Assembly (NCBI RefSeq): GCF_015767245.1
Contig: NZ_JADOTV010000029.1
Span: 1-44,307 of the forward strand
Direction: 5' to 3'
Length of the DNA stretch: 44,307 bases
Origin: Aureivirga sp. CE67
GTDB lineage: Bacteria > Bacteroidota > Bacteroidia > Flavobacteriales > Flavobacteriaceae
Shown: positions 1 through 6,573 of the stretch, one piece after another
Numbering within the stretch: position 1 is the stretch's first letter
Layout: every line of letters starts with the position of its first letter
Notes under the pieces: model-generated
Database searches by the model: none
Seen by the model: the letters and a program-made list of their open reading frames with translations, nothing else
What the model was told of the DNA's origin: nothing
Translations under genes and position numbers: made by a program

Positions 1-81
1 GTTCCTGCTTTTCTTCGAGGATCTTCTATTTTTGATAAATGGTCAAATAAGGACAATAGTTCTTCTTTTTTGCGAATATAA
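1..81 (+). CDS. C-terminal tail of an unknown protein (partial, runs off left edge)
   Basis: Frame 1 is open from the first base to a TAA at 79-81 and encodes 26 residues, beginning VPAFLRGSSIFDKW and ending SSFLRI. The fragment is too short to assign to a family. It is followed by an intergenic leader and small genes on the same strand, so it may be the end of the gene heading this accessory cluster. A chance open frame is possible, because 26 codons is not long even in AT-rich DNA, but the mixed residue composition looks protein-like. Confidence 0.4.
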   Translation, partial: VPAFLRGSSIFDKWSNKDNSSSFLRI

Positions 82-109
82 TAAATAATTAAACAAACGT
101 GACAGCCCT

Positions 110-151
110 GCTCTTGAGAGGGGCTAGGGGTGTGTTTTTAAAATAATTAAA
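110..151 (+). repeat. Intergenic leader repeat, copy 1
   Basis: The segment starts CTTGAGAGGGGCTAGGGG, continues with a TGTGTTTT run and ends AAAATAATTAAAA. A close relative lies at 694-734, before the 743 gene: CTTGAGAACTGGACTAG, then TGTGTTTTAAAATAATTAAAA. A third, more diverged, AATAATTAAA / TCTCT / GATTT / TTTATTCAATT arrangement precedes the HEAT-repeat gene at about 1363-1420. These repeats point to duplicated 5' regions in front of different small genes. Confidence 0.55.
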
Positions 152-206
152 ACTCTCTCATAAGATTTTAAATGTGATAAATTTTAATTTTTATTCAATT
201 TTAGAA

Positions 207-554
207 ATGCTAAAAAAATATATCTGGATTTATTATGGAATTGCAATATTGCTAAATGTAGTTCCAATCCTTTTAATGTTAATTGGAAATGAAAATATAC
301 AAGGAGAAAGAGGTTTAGGATTATTCATTTTTATTCCTTGGGCTTTGTTATGTGCACTTGTTTATATTTCATACTTTTTTATCCTAACTTTTAAAAGAAA
401 ATCTCATAAGATTATTGGTCTATTTGTGCCAGTAATTTTGATGTCATTTCTTATAATACCTTTTTCTTTGTTATCTTATTTAATTCTTTTGAATTTAATT
501 TTAAATGGAATTTTTTCTCTACATTTTGTCTTAAAATATGAAGACCATAAATAA
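207..554 (+). CDS. Small integral membrane protein, function unknown
   Basis: Encodes about 115 residues from the ATG at 207. A GTG at 174 would add 11 residues (MINFNFYSILE) in frame; I prefer the ATG because nothing supports the GTG. Hydrophobic stretches suggest four transmembrane helices: the IWIYYGIAILL segment, GLFIFIPWALLCALVYI, IGLFVPVILMSFLII and LLSYLILLNLILNGIF. A short basic loop (KRKSHK) separates helices two and three. There are no catalytic motifs and I do not recognise a family. It follows one of the repeated leaders in this cluster. Small membrane proteins in such a position are sometimes immunity proteins to pore-forming or membrane-acting toxins, but that is only an inference from context. 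Confidence 0.6.
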   Translation: MLKKYIWIYYGIAILLNVVPILLMLIGNENIQGERGLGLFIFIPWALLCALVYISYFFILTFKRKSHKIIGLFVPVILMSFLIIPFSLLSYLILLNLILNGIFSLHFVLKYEDHK

Positions 555-693
555 GAGTTTGCAAGATTTATCTTATTATTAGATTTTAATAATAGATATC
601 TCTACGTTTAGTTTCTCCTAGTGAGTTTTAAATGCGAAAATAGATTTTATCACGATTTATTTTCTATGAAGATTTACCGATTATCAAATTTTC

Positions 694-734
694 TTCTTGA
701 GAACTGGACTAGATGTGTTTTAAAATAATTAAAA
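694..734 (+). repeat. Intergenic leader repeat, copy 2
   Basis: Resembles the leader at 110-151: TTCTTGAGAACTGGACTAG, a TGTGTTTT block, then AAAATAATTAAAA. It ends nine bases before the ATG of the 743 gene. The core GGRCTAGRKGTGTTTT is shared between the two copies. The position immediately upstream of a start codon suggests a duplicated 5' untranslated region or the junction of a duplicated cassette. Confidence 0.55.
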
Positions 735-742
735 TATAAGAA

Positions 743-1366
743 ATGAAAAATAAAATACAAGTCATTAGAGTTTTTTCAAAAGACGAAAGACTAATGAAAT
801 TAGATTATACTACGGAATATAGAAAACAATTAGATGGTTGGTTGGATATTAAGAAATTTTCATCATCATCAATTATTGATAACCAACTTTTAATATTAGA
901 AAAATTTAAATCTACAATAAAAATTGATAAATCAGTTGGTTTGATTATGATCCATGAAAAATTCGAGAGATTAGATCAAAATGAGAGAAAGAACACTTTA
1001 ATAGAAACATTCCCCAAAGATTTTTCATCTATAAAATTGCAAGCATTAGAGGTGAAGCAAATGGAAAGTTCTATGTTAGAGATTTTAACAATTGCTACAA
1101 AAGATCCTATAATTAGTGAATTACCATCGCCAAATAGGATGGCACATATTATTGCTACTTTAGCACCGAATAAAACAATGCGATATCAATCAAATTATAA
1201 ATATGATTCATGGGGAACGAGAAGAGGGCAGAGATCGTATCTAGAACAAGATTGGATTATTCAAAATCTAGGATTAGTAGATGTTGTAGATTTTTCAATG
1301 AAAGAAAAAGAACAAGTTGTTCTTGAGATTGATAAAACGGTAAACGAAAGGAAGATTTTGAAATAA
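743..1366 (+). CDS. Hypothetical protein, 207 residues, probably cytoplasmic
   Basis: ATG start eight bases downstream of the repeated leader. The product has no signal peptide or membrane segment and is rich in Lys, Glu and Ile. The N-terminal half (residues 1-120) is mixed alpha/beta in character. The C-terminal part carries a Tyr/Trp/Arg-rich stretch (YKYDSWGTRRGQRSY, about residues 152-166). I do not recognise a family. It lies 78 bases before the HEAT-repeat gene on the same strand and may be co-transcribed with it. Codon use matches its neighbours. One possible role, from position only, is an immunity or adaptor protein in this accessory cluster. Confidence 0.7.
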   Translation: MKNKIQVIRVFSKDERLMKLDYTTEYRKQLDGWLDIKKFSSSSIIDNQLLILEKFKSTIKIDKSVGLIMIHEKFERLDQNERKNTLIETFPKDFSSIKLQALEVKQMESSMLEILTIATKDPIISELPSPNRMAHIIATLAPNKTMRYQSNYKYDSWGTRRGQRSYLEQDWIIQNLGLVDVVDFSMKEKEQVVLEIDKTVNERKILK

Positions 1367-1444
1367 TTAAATTTCTCTAATTTGATTTCAAACATGATAA
1401 TATTTATTCAATTAAAAAAAATATTTCTACAACAAATAAAAAAA

Positions 1445-2992
1445 ATGGAATTTTTAAAAAATTTATTTTATAAAAAAAAGTCAAAAACAAATAGTATAAT
1501 TACTTCTTCAGAAGAATCATTGCCAGATCTAGAATCTATGACAGAAATACGTCAGATTTCTAGTGTTTTTAGTTGGGTTTTTAATCAAAATAAAGAAACA
1601 GCCACAAAAAGTGCAGAAGCGATTCATCGAATTTTTACTTCGCAAACTTTAATTAGAAATAGTGATTTTTATAACTCTGTTAAAGATATTTATTTGAGAA
1701 ATGAAAATCTGAGTAAATTTTTAGATTTTGAAAGCGAAATACAGAATAGTTTATATTGTATCACTTCCATGAATAGAAATGGATATATTCGAGAGGAAGC
1801 TCTTCGAAATTTGATTAAAAATCCAACGAAATCTACATTGCCTTTTTTATTATTTCGACTTTCAGATTGGGTTCCTTATATTAGAGATTTGGCTAAAAAA
1901 GGAATTGAAAAATTAATAGAAAAAGGGGAAACTTCTTGTTTTATTCACAATCATAAAATTGTTGAATGGTTATTAGATGTCAACAGAGCAGATCTCCGTG
2001 ATATACACCAAAAAATAATTGATTTTATTTTTGATGAAAATAATATAGAATCGACGCTTGAAACTATTCAAGATTATAATGAAGGAGCACGATTATTTAT
2101 CTTCAAAAATTTAATTAAGCAAGGAAAAGTAAATGATCAGATTTTTGATTTAATTCTAAAAGATAAAATCTATTTGATTCGATTATTGGCTGTTAGAAAT
2201 ATCAATTTGCTTGAAAGAGCAGATGTTTTGAAAAAGCTTTTAAAAGATAAAAATCAAAAAATTAGAACTTACGCAATTTATAATATATCTAAAAATAATG
2301 TGGAAGTTTTTCAAGAAGAACTAAATCATTTGCTTTTTGATAATTCTACTTTTTTGAGAACAACTTCTAGGCACTTGCTTTCTTCTATAAAATCGCAAAA
2401 TTATGTCGAATTATATAGAGAAAAAGTACAATCAAATCCGAACACAGGAAGTATTATTGGACTTTCAGAAGTGGGAGATAAGTCGGATTTAGCTTTATTA
2501 GAAACTTTTTTAAACTCAAAAATCATAAAACAGAGATCAGCAGCACTTTATGCTATTTCTAATTTAGACGAGAAAAAAGCAAAAGAAATCGCATTTGAAA
2601 TGCTGAATGATGATTCAAATTCTGTGAAAAAAGTTTGTTCTAATCTGATAATTAGAGAAAAATTATTGGAAGATATTACAAAACTTCGAAAGCTATATAA
2701 AAACGGAACAACAGATACAAAACTACAAGTATTGAAGCTGTTGAATAATTATGGTGGTTGGAGTATTGCAGGAGATTTTATAAAAGGAATTAATGATGAA
2801 AATCCTAAAATCAGACATATATCTTATGGGTTTTTAGTTGGTTGGTTCGATTACACTATACGTCTTAGCCAAGAAATTAAGGCAGCTGAGAGAGCGTATG
2901 TTTTAGATGCTATTCAAAAGACAAATTTGGAAAATGATGTTCCAGATCATTTAAAAAGAATAATAAATCGAATTCCCTTTTTGTTTAAGTAA
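1445..2992 (+). CDS. HEAT-repeat protein
   Basis: Encodes about 515 residues from the ATG at 1445 (MEFLKNLFYKKKSK). A TTG at 1382 and an ATG at 1394 would extend it, but those 21 codons are Ile/Lys-rich leader-like sequence, so the inner ATG is preferred. Most of the protein is a series of helical-hairpin repeats of about 30-40 residues with the HEAT/armadillo pattern, for example the segment containing FRLSDWVPYIRDLAKKGIEK and the later LKDKNQKIRTYAIYNIS and LNDDSNSVKKVCSNLI. There is no signal peptide, membrane helix or enzymatic motif, so it probably acts as a protein-binding scaffold in the cytoplasm. HEAT-repeat proteins occur as immunity proteins or accessory factors in several bacterial systems, but the partner cannot be read from sequence. 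Confidence 0.75.
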   Translation: MEFLKNLFYKKKSKTNSIITSSEESLPDLESMTEIRQISSVFSWVFNQNKETATKSAEAIHRIFTSQTLIRNSDFYNSVKDIYLRNENLSKFLDFESEIQNSLYCITSMNRNGYIREEALRNLIKNPTKSTLPFLLFRLSDWVPYIRDLAKKGIEKLIEKGETSCFIHNHKIVEWLLDVNRADLRDIHQKIIDFIFDENNIESTLETIQDYNEGARLFIFKNLIKQGKVNDQIFDLILKDKIYLIRLLAVRNINLLERADVLKKLLKDKNQKIRTYAIYNISKNNVEVFQEELNHLLFDNSTFLRTTSRHLLSSIKSQNYVELYREKVQSNPNTGSIIGLSEVGDKSDLALLETFLNSKIIKQRSAALYAISNLDEKKAKEIAFEMLNDDSNSVKKVCSNLIIREKLLEDITKLRKLYKNGTTDTKLQVLKLLNNYGGWSIAGDFIKGINDENPKIRHISYGFLVGWFDYTIRLSQEIKAAERAYVLDAIQKTNLENDVPDHLKRIINRIPFLFK

Positions 2993-3026
2993 TATTTATT
3001 TGATTATTAGTGTAATAATCGTTTTT

Positions 3027-3056
3027 TTGTCTATTAATGTTAAAAAAATAAATTTG
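3027..3056 (+). promoter_or_regulatory. Bacteroidota-type promoter of the first MORN gene
   Basis: A -33 TTG (3027-3029), 19 bases of spacer, and a -7 TAAATTTG (3049-3056) fit the TTG-N19-TAnnTTTG consensus. It lies 28 bases before the ATG. The same arrangement, nearly base for base, is repeated before the second MORN gene. Confidence 0.75.
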
Positions 3057-3084
3057 TCAAAAATAAAACTTTAAAAAATATAAT

Positions 3085-4161
3085 ATGATGAAAAGAAAAG
3101 TCCTTTATTTATTTACTATGCTATTACTTATATCTACTTCTTATGGGCAGGAAGTTTCCAAAGAATATTATAAAAATGGACAATTGAAAGCAATTGGAAA
3201 TTTGAAGAATGGAAAACGAGAAGGAGAATGGAAGGCGTATCATGAAAATGGTAAGTTAGAATCTTTAGGAAATTTTGTAAATGGAAAAGAAGATGGTCAA
3301 TGGAAGTTGTATCATGAAAATAGCCAGTTAAAAAGTTTAGTGAATTATGTAAACGGAAAACGAGAAGGAGAATGCAAATTTTATCACCAAAATGGTCAAT
3401 TATTATTGATTGGGAAGATGCAAAATGGGAATGCTGAAGGAGAATGGAAAATGTTTCATAAAAACGGACAATTACAAAGTATAGGGATTTATGAAAAGGA
3501 AAAAGAAGAAGGTAAGTGGAAATATTATCATGAAAATGGTCAATTATCAAGTAAAGGTAAAATAGAAAAAGGAATAAAAATAGGAAAGTGGAAAGATTAT
3601 CATAAAAATGGACAATTATCAAATATTGGTAATTATGAAAAAGGAAAAGTTGAAGGTGAATGGAAATTTTACCATGAAAATGGTCAGTTATCACAAATAG
3701 GAAATTATAAAAATGGAACAGCAGAAGGCGTCTGGAGAGTTTATTATGAAAATGGTCAATTGTCAACTATAGGTGGTTTTGTAAAAGGTAATCAAGAAGG
3801 TGAGTGGGAATTTTACTATGAAAATGGTCAATTATCAAGTATTGGTACTTGTGTAAATGGAATACTAGAAGGTGAATGGAAATTTTACCATGAAAATGGT
3901 CAATTATCACAAAAAGGAAATTTTATAAAAAATGATGCAGAAGGAAAATGGAAGATATATCATGAGAATGGTAGTCTTTATCAGATAAGATTATGGAATA
4001 AAGGTAAATTTATGAATATCATTTCTTGTTTTGATAATCAGGGAAATTCTTTAGATAAAGGAACTTTAATCAATGGTAATGGGACAGTTAATTTATATGA
4101 TGAAGAAGGAAATTTAACTGAAACAAGAACTTATAAAGATGGTGTTTCTGTAGAGGAATGA
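3085..4161 (+). CDS. Exported MORN/YwqK-type repeat protein, 12 repeats
   Basis: Starts MMKRKVLYLFTMLLLIS, a signal peptide with likely cleavage near SYGQ (about residue 21). The mature protein is almost entirely twelve tandem units of 24 residues (72 bp) with the pattern Y-H-E-N-G-Q-L-x-x-x-G-N-Y-x-N-G-K-x-E-G-E-W-K-F, the MORN_2 / YwqK repeat. A short non-repeat tail (residues ~305-358) holds NGNGTVNLYDEEGN. Proteins of this type are often labelled 'YwqK family antitoxin' after the Bacillus gene beside the YwqJ toxin, but most Bacteroidota members are exported and their role is unproven. It has its own promoter and terminator and is followed by a shorter tandem duplicate. An antisense open frame inside it is an artefact of the repeats. 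Confidence 0.85.
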   Translation: MMKRKVLYLFTMLLLISTSYGQEVSKEYYKNGQLKAIGNLKNGKREGEWKAYHENGKLESLGNFVNGKEDGQWKLYHENSQLKSLVNYVNGKREGECKFYHQNGQLLLIGKMQNGNAEGEWKMFHKNGQLQSIGIYEKEKEEGKWKYYHENGQLSSKGKIEKGIKIGKWKDYHKNGQLSNIGNYEKGKVEGEWKFYHENGQLSQIGNYKNGTAEGVWRVYYENGQLSTIGGFVKGNQEGEWEFYYENGQLSSIGTCVNGILEGEWKFYHENGQLSQKGNFIKNDAEGKWKIYHENGSLYQIRLWNKGKFMNIISCFDNQGNSLDKGTLINGNGTVNLYDEEGNLTETRTYKDGVSVEE

Positions 4162-4182
4162 TTTCATAAAAATATAAATATT

Positions 4183-4218
4183 AAATAGACTTTCGATTAA
4201 TTGAAAGTCTATTTTTTT
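4183..4218 (+). terminator. Rho-independent terminator after first MORN gene
   Basis: The arms AAATAGACTTTC and GAAAGTCTATTT form a 12-bp stem with an eight-base loop (GATTAATT), followed by seven T. The distal part of the T-run also supplies the -33 TTG of the next promoter, so terminator and promoter abut directly. Confidence 0.85.
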
Positions 4219-4246
4219 GTCTATTAATGTTAAAAAAATATATTTG
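4217..4246 (+). promoter_or_regulatory. Bacteroidota-type promoter of the second MORN gene
   Basis: TTG (4217-4219), 19-base spacer, TATATTTG (4239-4246). The surrounding sequence from the T-run to the ATG matches that before the first MORN gene almost exactly, showing that the promoter was duplicated with the gene. Confidence 0.8.
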
Positions 4247-4276
4247 CAAAAAAATAAAACTTTAAAAAATAATATT

Positions 4277-4753
4277 ATGAAAAGAAAAGTACTTTTTTCG
4301 ATTGTGTTGCTGTTGTTTATATTTATTTCTTGTAGCCAAAAAAATTATAAATCATATCATGAAAATGGTAATTTAGCTAGTATAGGAAATTATGTAAATG
4401 AAAAACAAGAAGGGGAGTGGAAGTATTATCATGAAAATGGTCAGTTGTCAAATACAGGGAGAATTAAAAATGGAAAATATGAAGGGGAATGGAAATTTTA
4501 TTTCGAAAACGGTGACTTATTCAATATAGTGAATTATAAAAATGGAAAAGAAGAAGGAGAATGTAAATTTTATCACGAAAATGATCAATTATTAAGTGTT
4601 GGAGAAAATGAAAATGGAAAAGAAGAAGGAGAATGGAAATCTTTTCACGAGAATGGTAAGTTATCAAGTGTAGGGAGTTTTGAAAATGGAAAAGAAGAAG
4701 GAGAATGGAAGGTATATCACGAGAATGGTAATCTTTATCAGATAAGATTATAA
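4277..4753 (+). CDS. MORN/YwqK-type repeat lipoprotein, truncated tandem duplicate
   Basis: Encodes 158 residues from the ATG at 4277, chosen because it aligns with the first copy (MKRKVLF versus MKRKVLY) and gives a good lipoprotein signal, MKRKVLFSIVLLLFIFISC, with the lipobox Cys at residue 19. The mature part holds about six 24-residue MORN_2 units against twelve in the first copy. Translation ends after LYQIRL at a TAA (4751-4753) where the first copy has TGG (Trp). The frame stays open and homologous beyond the stop for another 55 codons, so this is a nonsense-truncated copy. Unlike the secreted first copy, this one should be anchored in a membrane. Confidence 0.75.
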   Translation: MKRKVLFSIVLLLFIFISCSQKNYKSYHENGNLASIGNYVNEKQEGEWKYYHENGQLSNTGRIKNGKYEGEWKFYFENGDLFNIVNYKNGKEEGECKFYHENDQLLSVGENENGKEEGEWKSFHENGKLSSVGSFENGKEEGEWKVYHENGNLYQIRL

Positions 4754-4918
4754 AGTAAAGGAAAATTTATGAATGTTATTTCCTGTTTTGATAATCAAGG
4801 AAACCATCTTGAAAAAGGAACTCTAATCAATGGAAATGGTACTGTTAATTATTATGATGGAGATGGAAATTTAACCAAGACAAGAACTTTTAAAGATGGA
4901 GTGCTTGTTGAGAAGTAA
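4754..4918 (+). pseudogene. In-frame tail of the second MORN gene beyond a nonsense codon
   Basis: Reading on in the same frame after the TAA at 4751-4753 gives SKGKFMNVISCFDNQGN, then GTLINGNGTVNYYDGDGN and finally TFKDGVLVEK, ending at TAA 4916-4918. This matches the C-terminus of the first copy nearly residue for residue. Without the stop the product would be 213 residues. The high conservation implies the stop is recent, or is read through, or the missing tail is dispensable. Confidence 0.8.
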
Positions 4919-4942
4919 TTTCTTTAAGATAGATTAATTTAA

Positions 4943-4979
4943 AAATAGACTTCCGTTTAATTGGAAGTCTATTTTTTTG
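4943..4979 (+). terminator. Rho-independent terminator after second MORN gene
   Basis: The arms AAATAGACTTCC and GGAAGTCTATTT form a 12-bp stem, the loop is GTTTAATT, and seven T follow. Compared with the terminator at 4183-4218, one T-A pair has become C-G on both arms, a compensatory change that supports a functional hairpin. Confidence 0.85.
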
Positions 4980-5027
4980 TGTAAATAATTATTATTTCTA
5001 ATATTTTTAAGGGCGAAACCATTTTTC

Positions 5028-5107
5028 TTCGTTTCAGAAAACTCAGAAAAAGGTCGGGCTTTACGCTACAAGTTTTTCTTTTCTGAAAAAGAAATTCTAC
5101 ACAATCC
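5028..5107 (+). repeat. Degenerate dispersed intergenic repeat (copy A)
   Basis: Contains GGTCGGGCTTTACGCTACA, then a small hairpin (TTTCTTTT / AAAAGAAA) and AATCCGCG. The order GTCGGGCT-[A/T]-CGCTA, T-rich hairpin, AATCC is that of the clearer copies at 20370-20467 and 26363-26446, but the match is partial. The rest of the 277-base gap between 4919 and 5195 shows no gene. Confidence 0.4.
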
Positions 5108-5195
5108 GCGGGCTTCTAAGGTCGCCTGCGTTTGTCAAGAATTTCTAATTTCCATAAAAGAAAAAGCTTTTCACTACAATCCCTTTCGCAAAAGA

Positions 5196-6491
5196 TCAAG
5201 ATTCTGCCATCAAAGCTTCAATTTCTTCAATTTCGATAGGCATCTCTTTTGTCAGATTAATAGGACCATCAATAGTAATCAGATAATCATTCTCCAAACG
5301 AATTCCCAAATTCTCTTCTTCGATATAAATTCCAGGTTCGCAAGTAAGTACCATTCCTTCTTTTAGGTTTTCGCTATACAGCCCAACATCGTGCACATCC
5401 AAACCAAGATGATGAGCAGTACCATGCATAAAATATTTTTTATAAGCAGGATAATCTGGATCTTGATTTTCGATTCCTTCATGTGTTAATAAACCTAATT
5501 TCAAAAGTTGTTCTTCCACCAGTTTTGCCATTTCTTTTTCATATTCTGCATGGTTTTTACCAACAGTTAATAGTTTTGAACCTTCTTTCAAACAATATAA
5601 AACAGCATTATAAACTTCTTTTTGTCTTTCTGAAAATTTCCCATTCACAGGAATACAACGAGTAGTGTCTGAATTGTAATTTGCATAACAAATTCCGAAA
5701 TCAATTAATATTAAATCTCCATCTTTACAAATAGAATCATTTGTGTTGTAATGTAAAGAGCAAGCATTGATTCCGTTCGCCACAATAGGTTTAAAAGCAT
5801 GACGAGTTGCACCATTTTTTACAAGCGTATAAGTTAGTTCTGCTTCTAGTTCATATTCTTTACAGTTAGGTTTACACGTTCTTAAAACTCTTTCAAAACC
5901 TTCAATTCCGATATTCGCAGCTTTTTGAATTAGTGCAACTTCCAAATCCGATTTTATCGGACGAAGTTCTCTCGTAATTTTTGCAACACGATGATACTCA
6001 TGAAGAGGATATTTTTCTTTACACCATTGAATCATTCTATCTTGCTGTGTTTGCATATTTGCTGTTACACGTTTGATGTGTTCATTGTGCCCAAGATAAA
6101 ATCCGTCTGCCTCGAAAGCGAAAAGTTGCAATGTTTTTTCAAACTCATGAAGCCATTTTACATTTTTGATTCCAGAAATTTCAGAAGCTTCTTGTTTGGT
6201 TAATTTATTCCCTTCCCATCGTTTTATAAAATCATTAGTTTCTTTTATAAACAAGATTTCACGATTCTCTTTTTTGTAAGCGTCCGGGTAAATAAGTAAA
6301 ACCGTTTCCTCTTGATCAATTCCTGAAAGATAAAATAAATCATTGTTTTGTGCGAAACCCATTAGATCATCAGCATTTGTAGGCATTTCATCATTAGATG
6401 AAAGAATAGAAATTGTGTTCTTCTTCATTTTAGAATTGAAACTATTTCTATTATTTATGAATAATTCTGTAAGTATTTTTTGATATCTCAT
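5196..6491 (-). CDS. pepP: Xaa-Pro aminopeptidase (aminopeptidase P, peptidase M24B)
   Basis: Removes the N-terminal residue from peptides with proline in second position. The 431 residues match aminopeptidase P length. An N-terminal creatinase-type domain (about 1-165) is followed by the M24 'pita-bread' catalytic domain. Metal ligands are all present: Asp264 (ILIDFG), Asp275 (NSDTTR), His360 in HGTAHHLGLDVHD, Glu385 (CEPGIY) and Glu400 (GIRLEND). Accessory His247, His356 and His367 are also conserved. No signal peptide, so it is probably cytoplasmic. It is divergent from the following surface-protein array, with an 82-base shared upstream region, and appears to stand alone as a housekeeping gene. 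Confidence 0.93.
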   Translation of the reverse strand: MRYQKILTELFINNRNSFNSKMKKNTISILSSNDEMPTNADDLMGFAQNNDLFYLSGIDQEETVLLIYPDAYKKENREILFIKETNDFIKRWEGNKLTKQEASEISGIKNVKWLHEFEKTLQLFAFEADGFYLGHNEHIKRVTANMQTQQDRMIQWCKEKYPLHEYHRVAKITRELRPIKSDLEVALIQKAANIGIEGFERVLRTCKPNCKEYELEAELTYTLVKNGATRHAFKPIVANGINACSLHYNTNDSICKDGDLILIDFGICYANYNSDTTRCIPVNGKFSERQKEVYNAVLYCLKEGSKLLTVGKNHAEYEKEMAKLVEEQLLKLGLLTHEGIENQDPDYPAYKKYFMHGTAHHLGLDVHDVGLYSENLKEGMVLTCEPGIYIEEENLGIRLENDYLITIDGPINLTKEMPIEIEEIEALMAES

Positions 6492-6573
6492 TTGATTGAA
6501 TAGCTGTGTTTTAGTATAACGTGTTATTTGTGTTAAAAAAATGTATATTTAAAATCTAAACAAAAATAATAAT

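Noticed and set aside
1382-1444. TTG/ATG-initiated extension of the HEAT-repeat gene
   Set aside because: The extra 21 codons are low-complexity Ile/Lys/Gln and overlap a region resembling the repeated leader; the ATG at 1445 is preferred.
3134-3766. A 210-codon open frame on the minus strand within the first MORN gene
   Set aside because: It is produced by the 72-bp coding repeats, which keep the opposite strand open in one frame; its product is a repetitive His/Phe/Leu string with no family features.
3150-4000. Regular direct repeats that might suggest a CRISPR array
   Set aside because: The 72-bp units are contiguous, diverged and coding, with no spacers.
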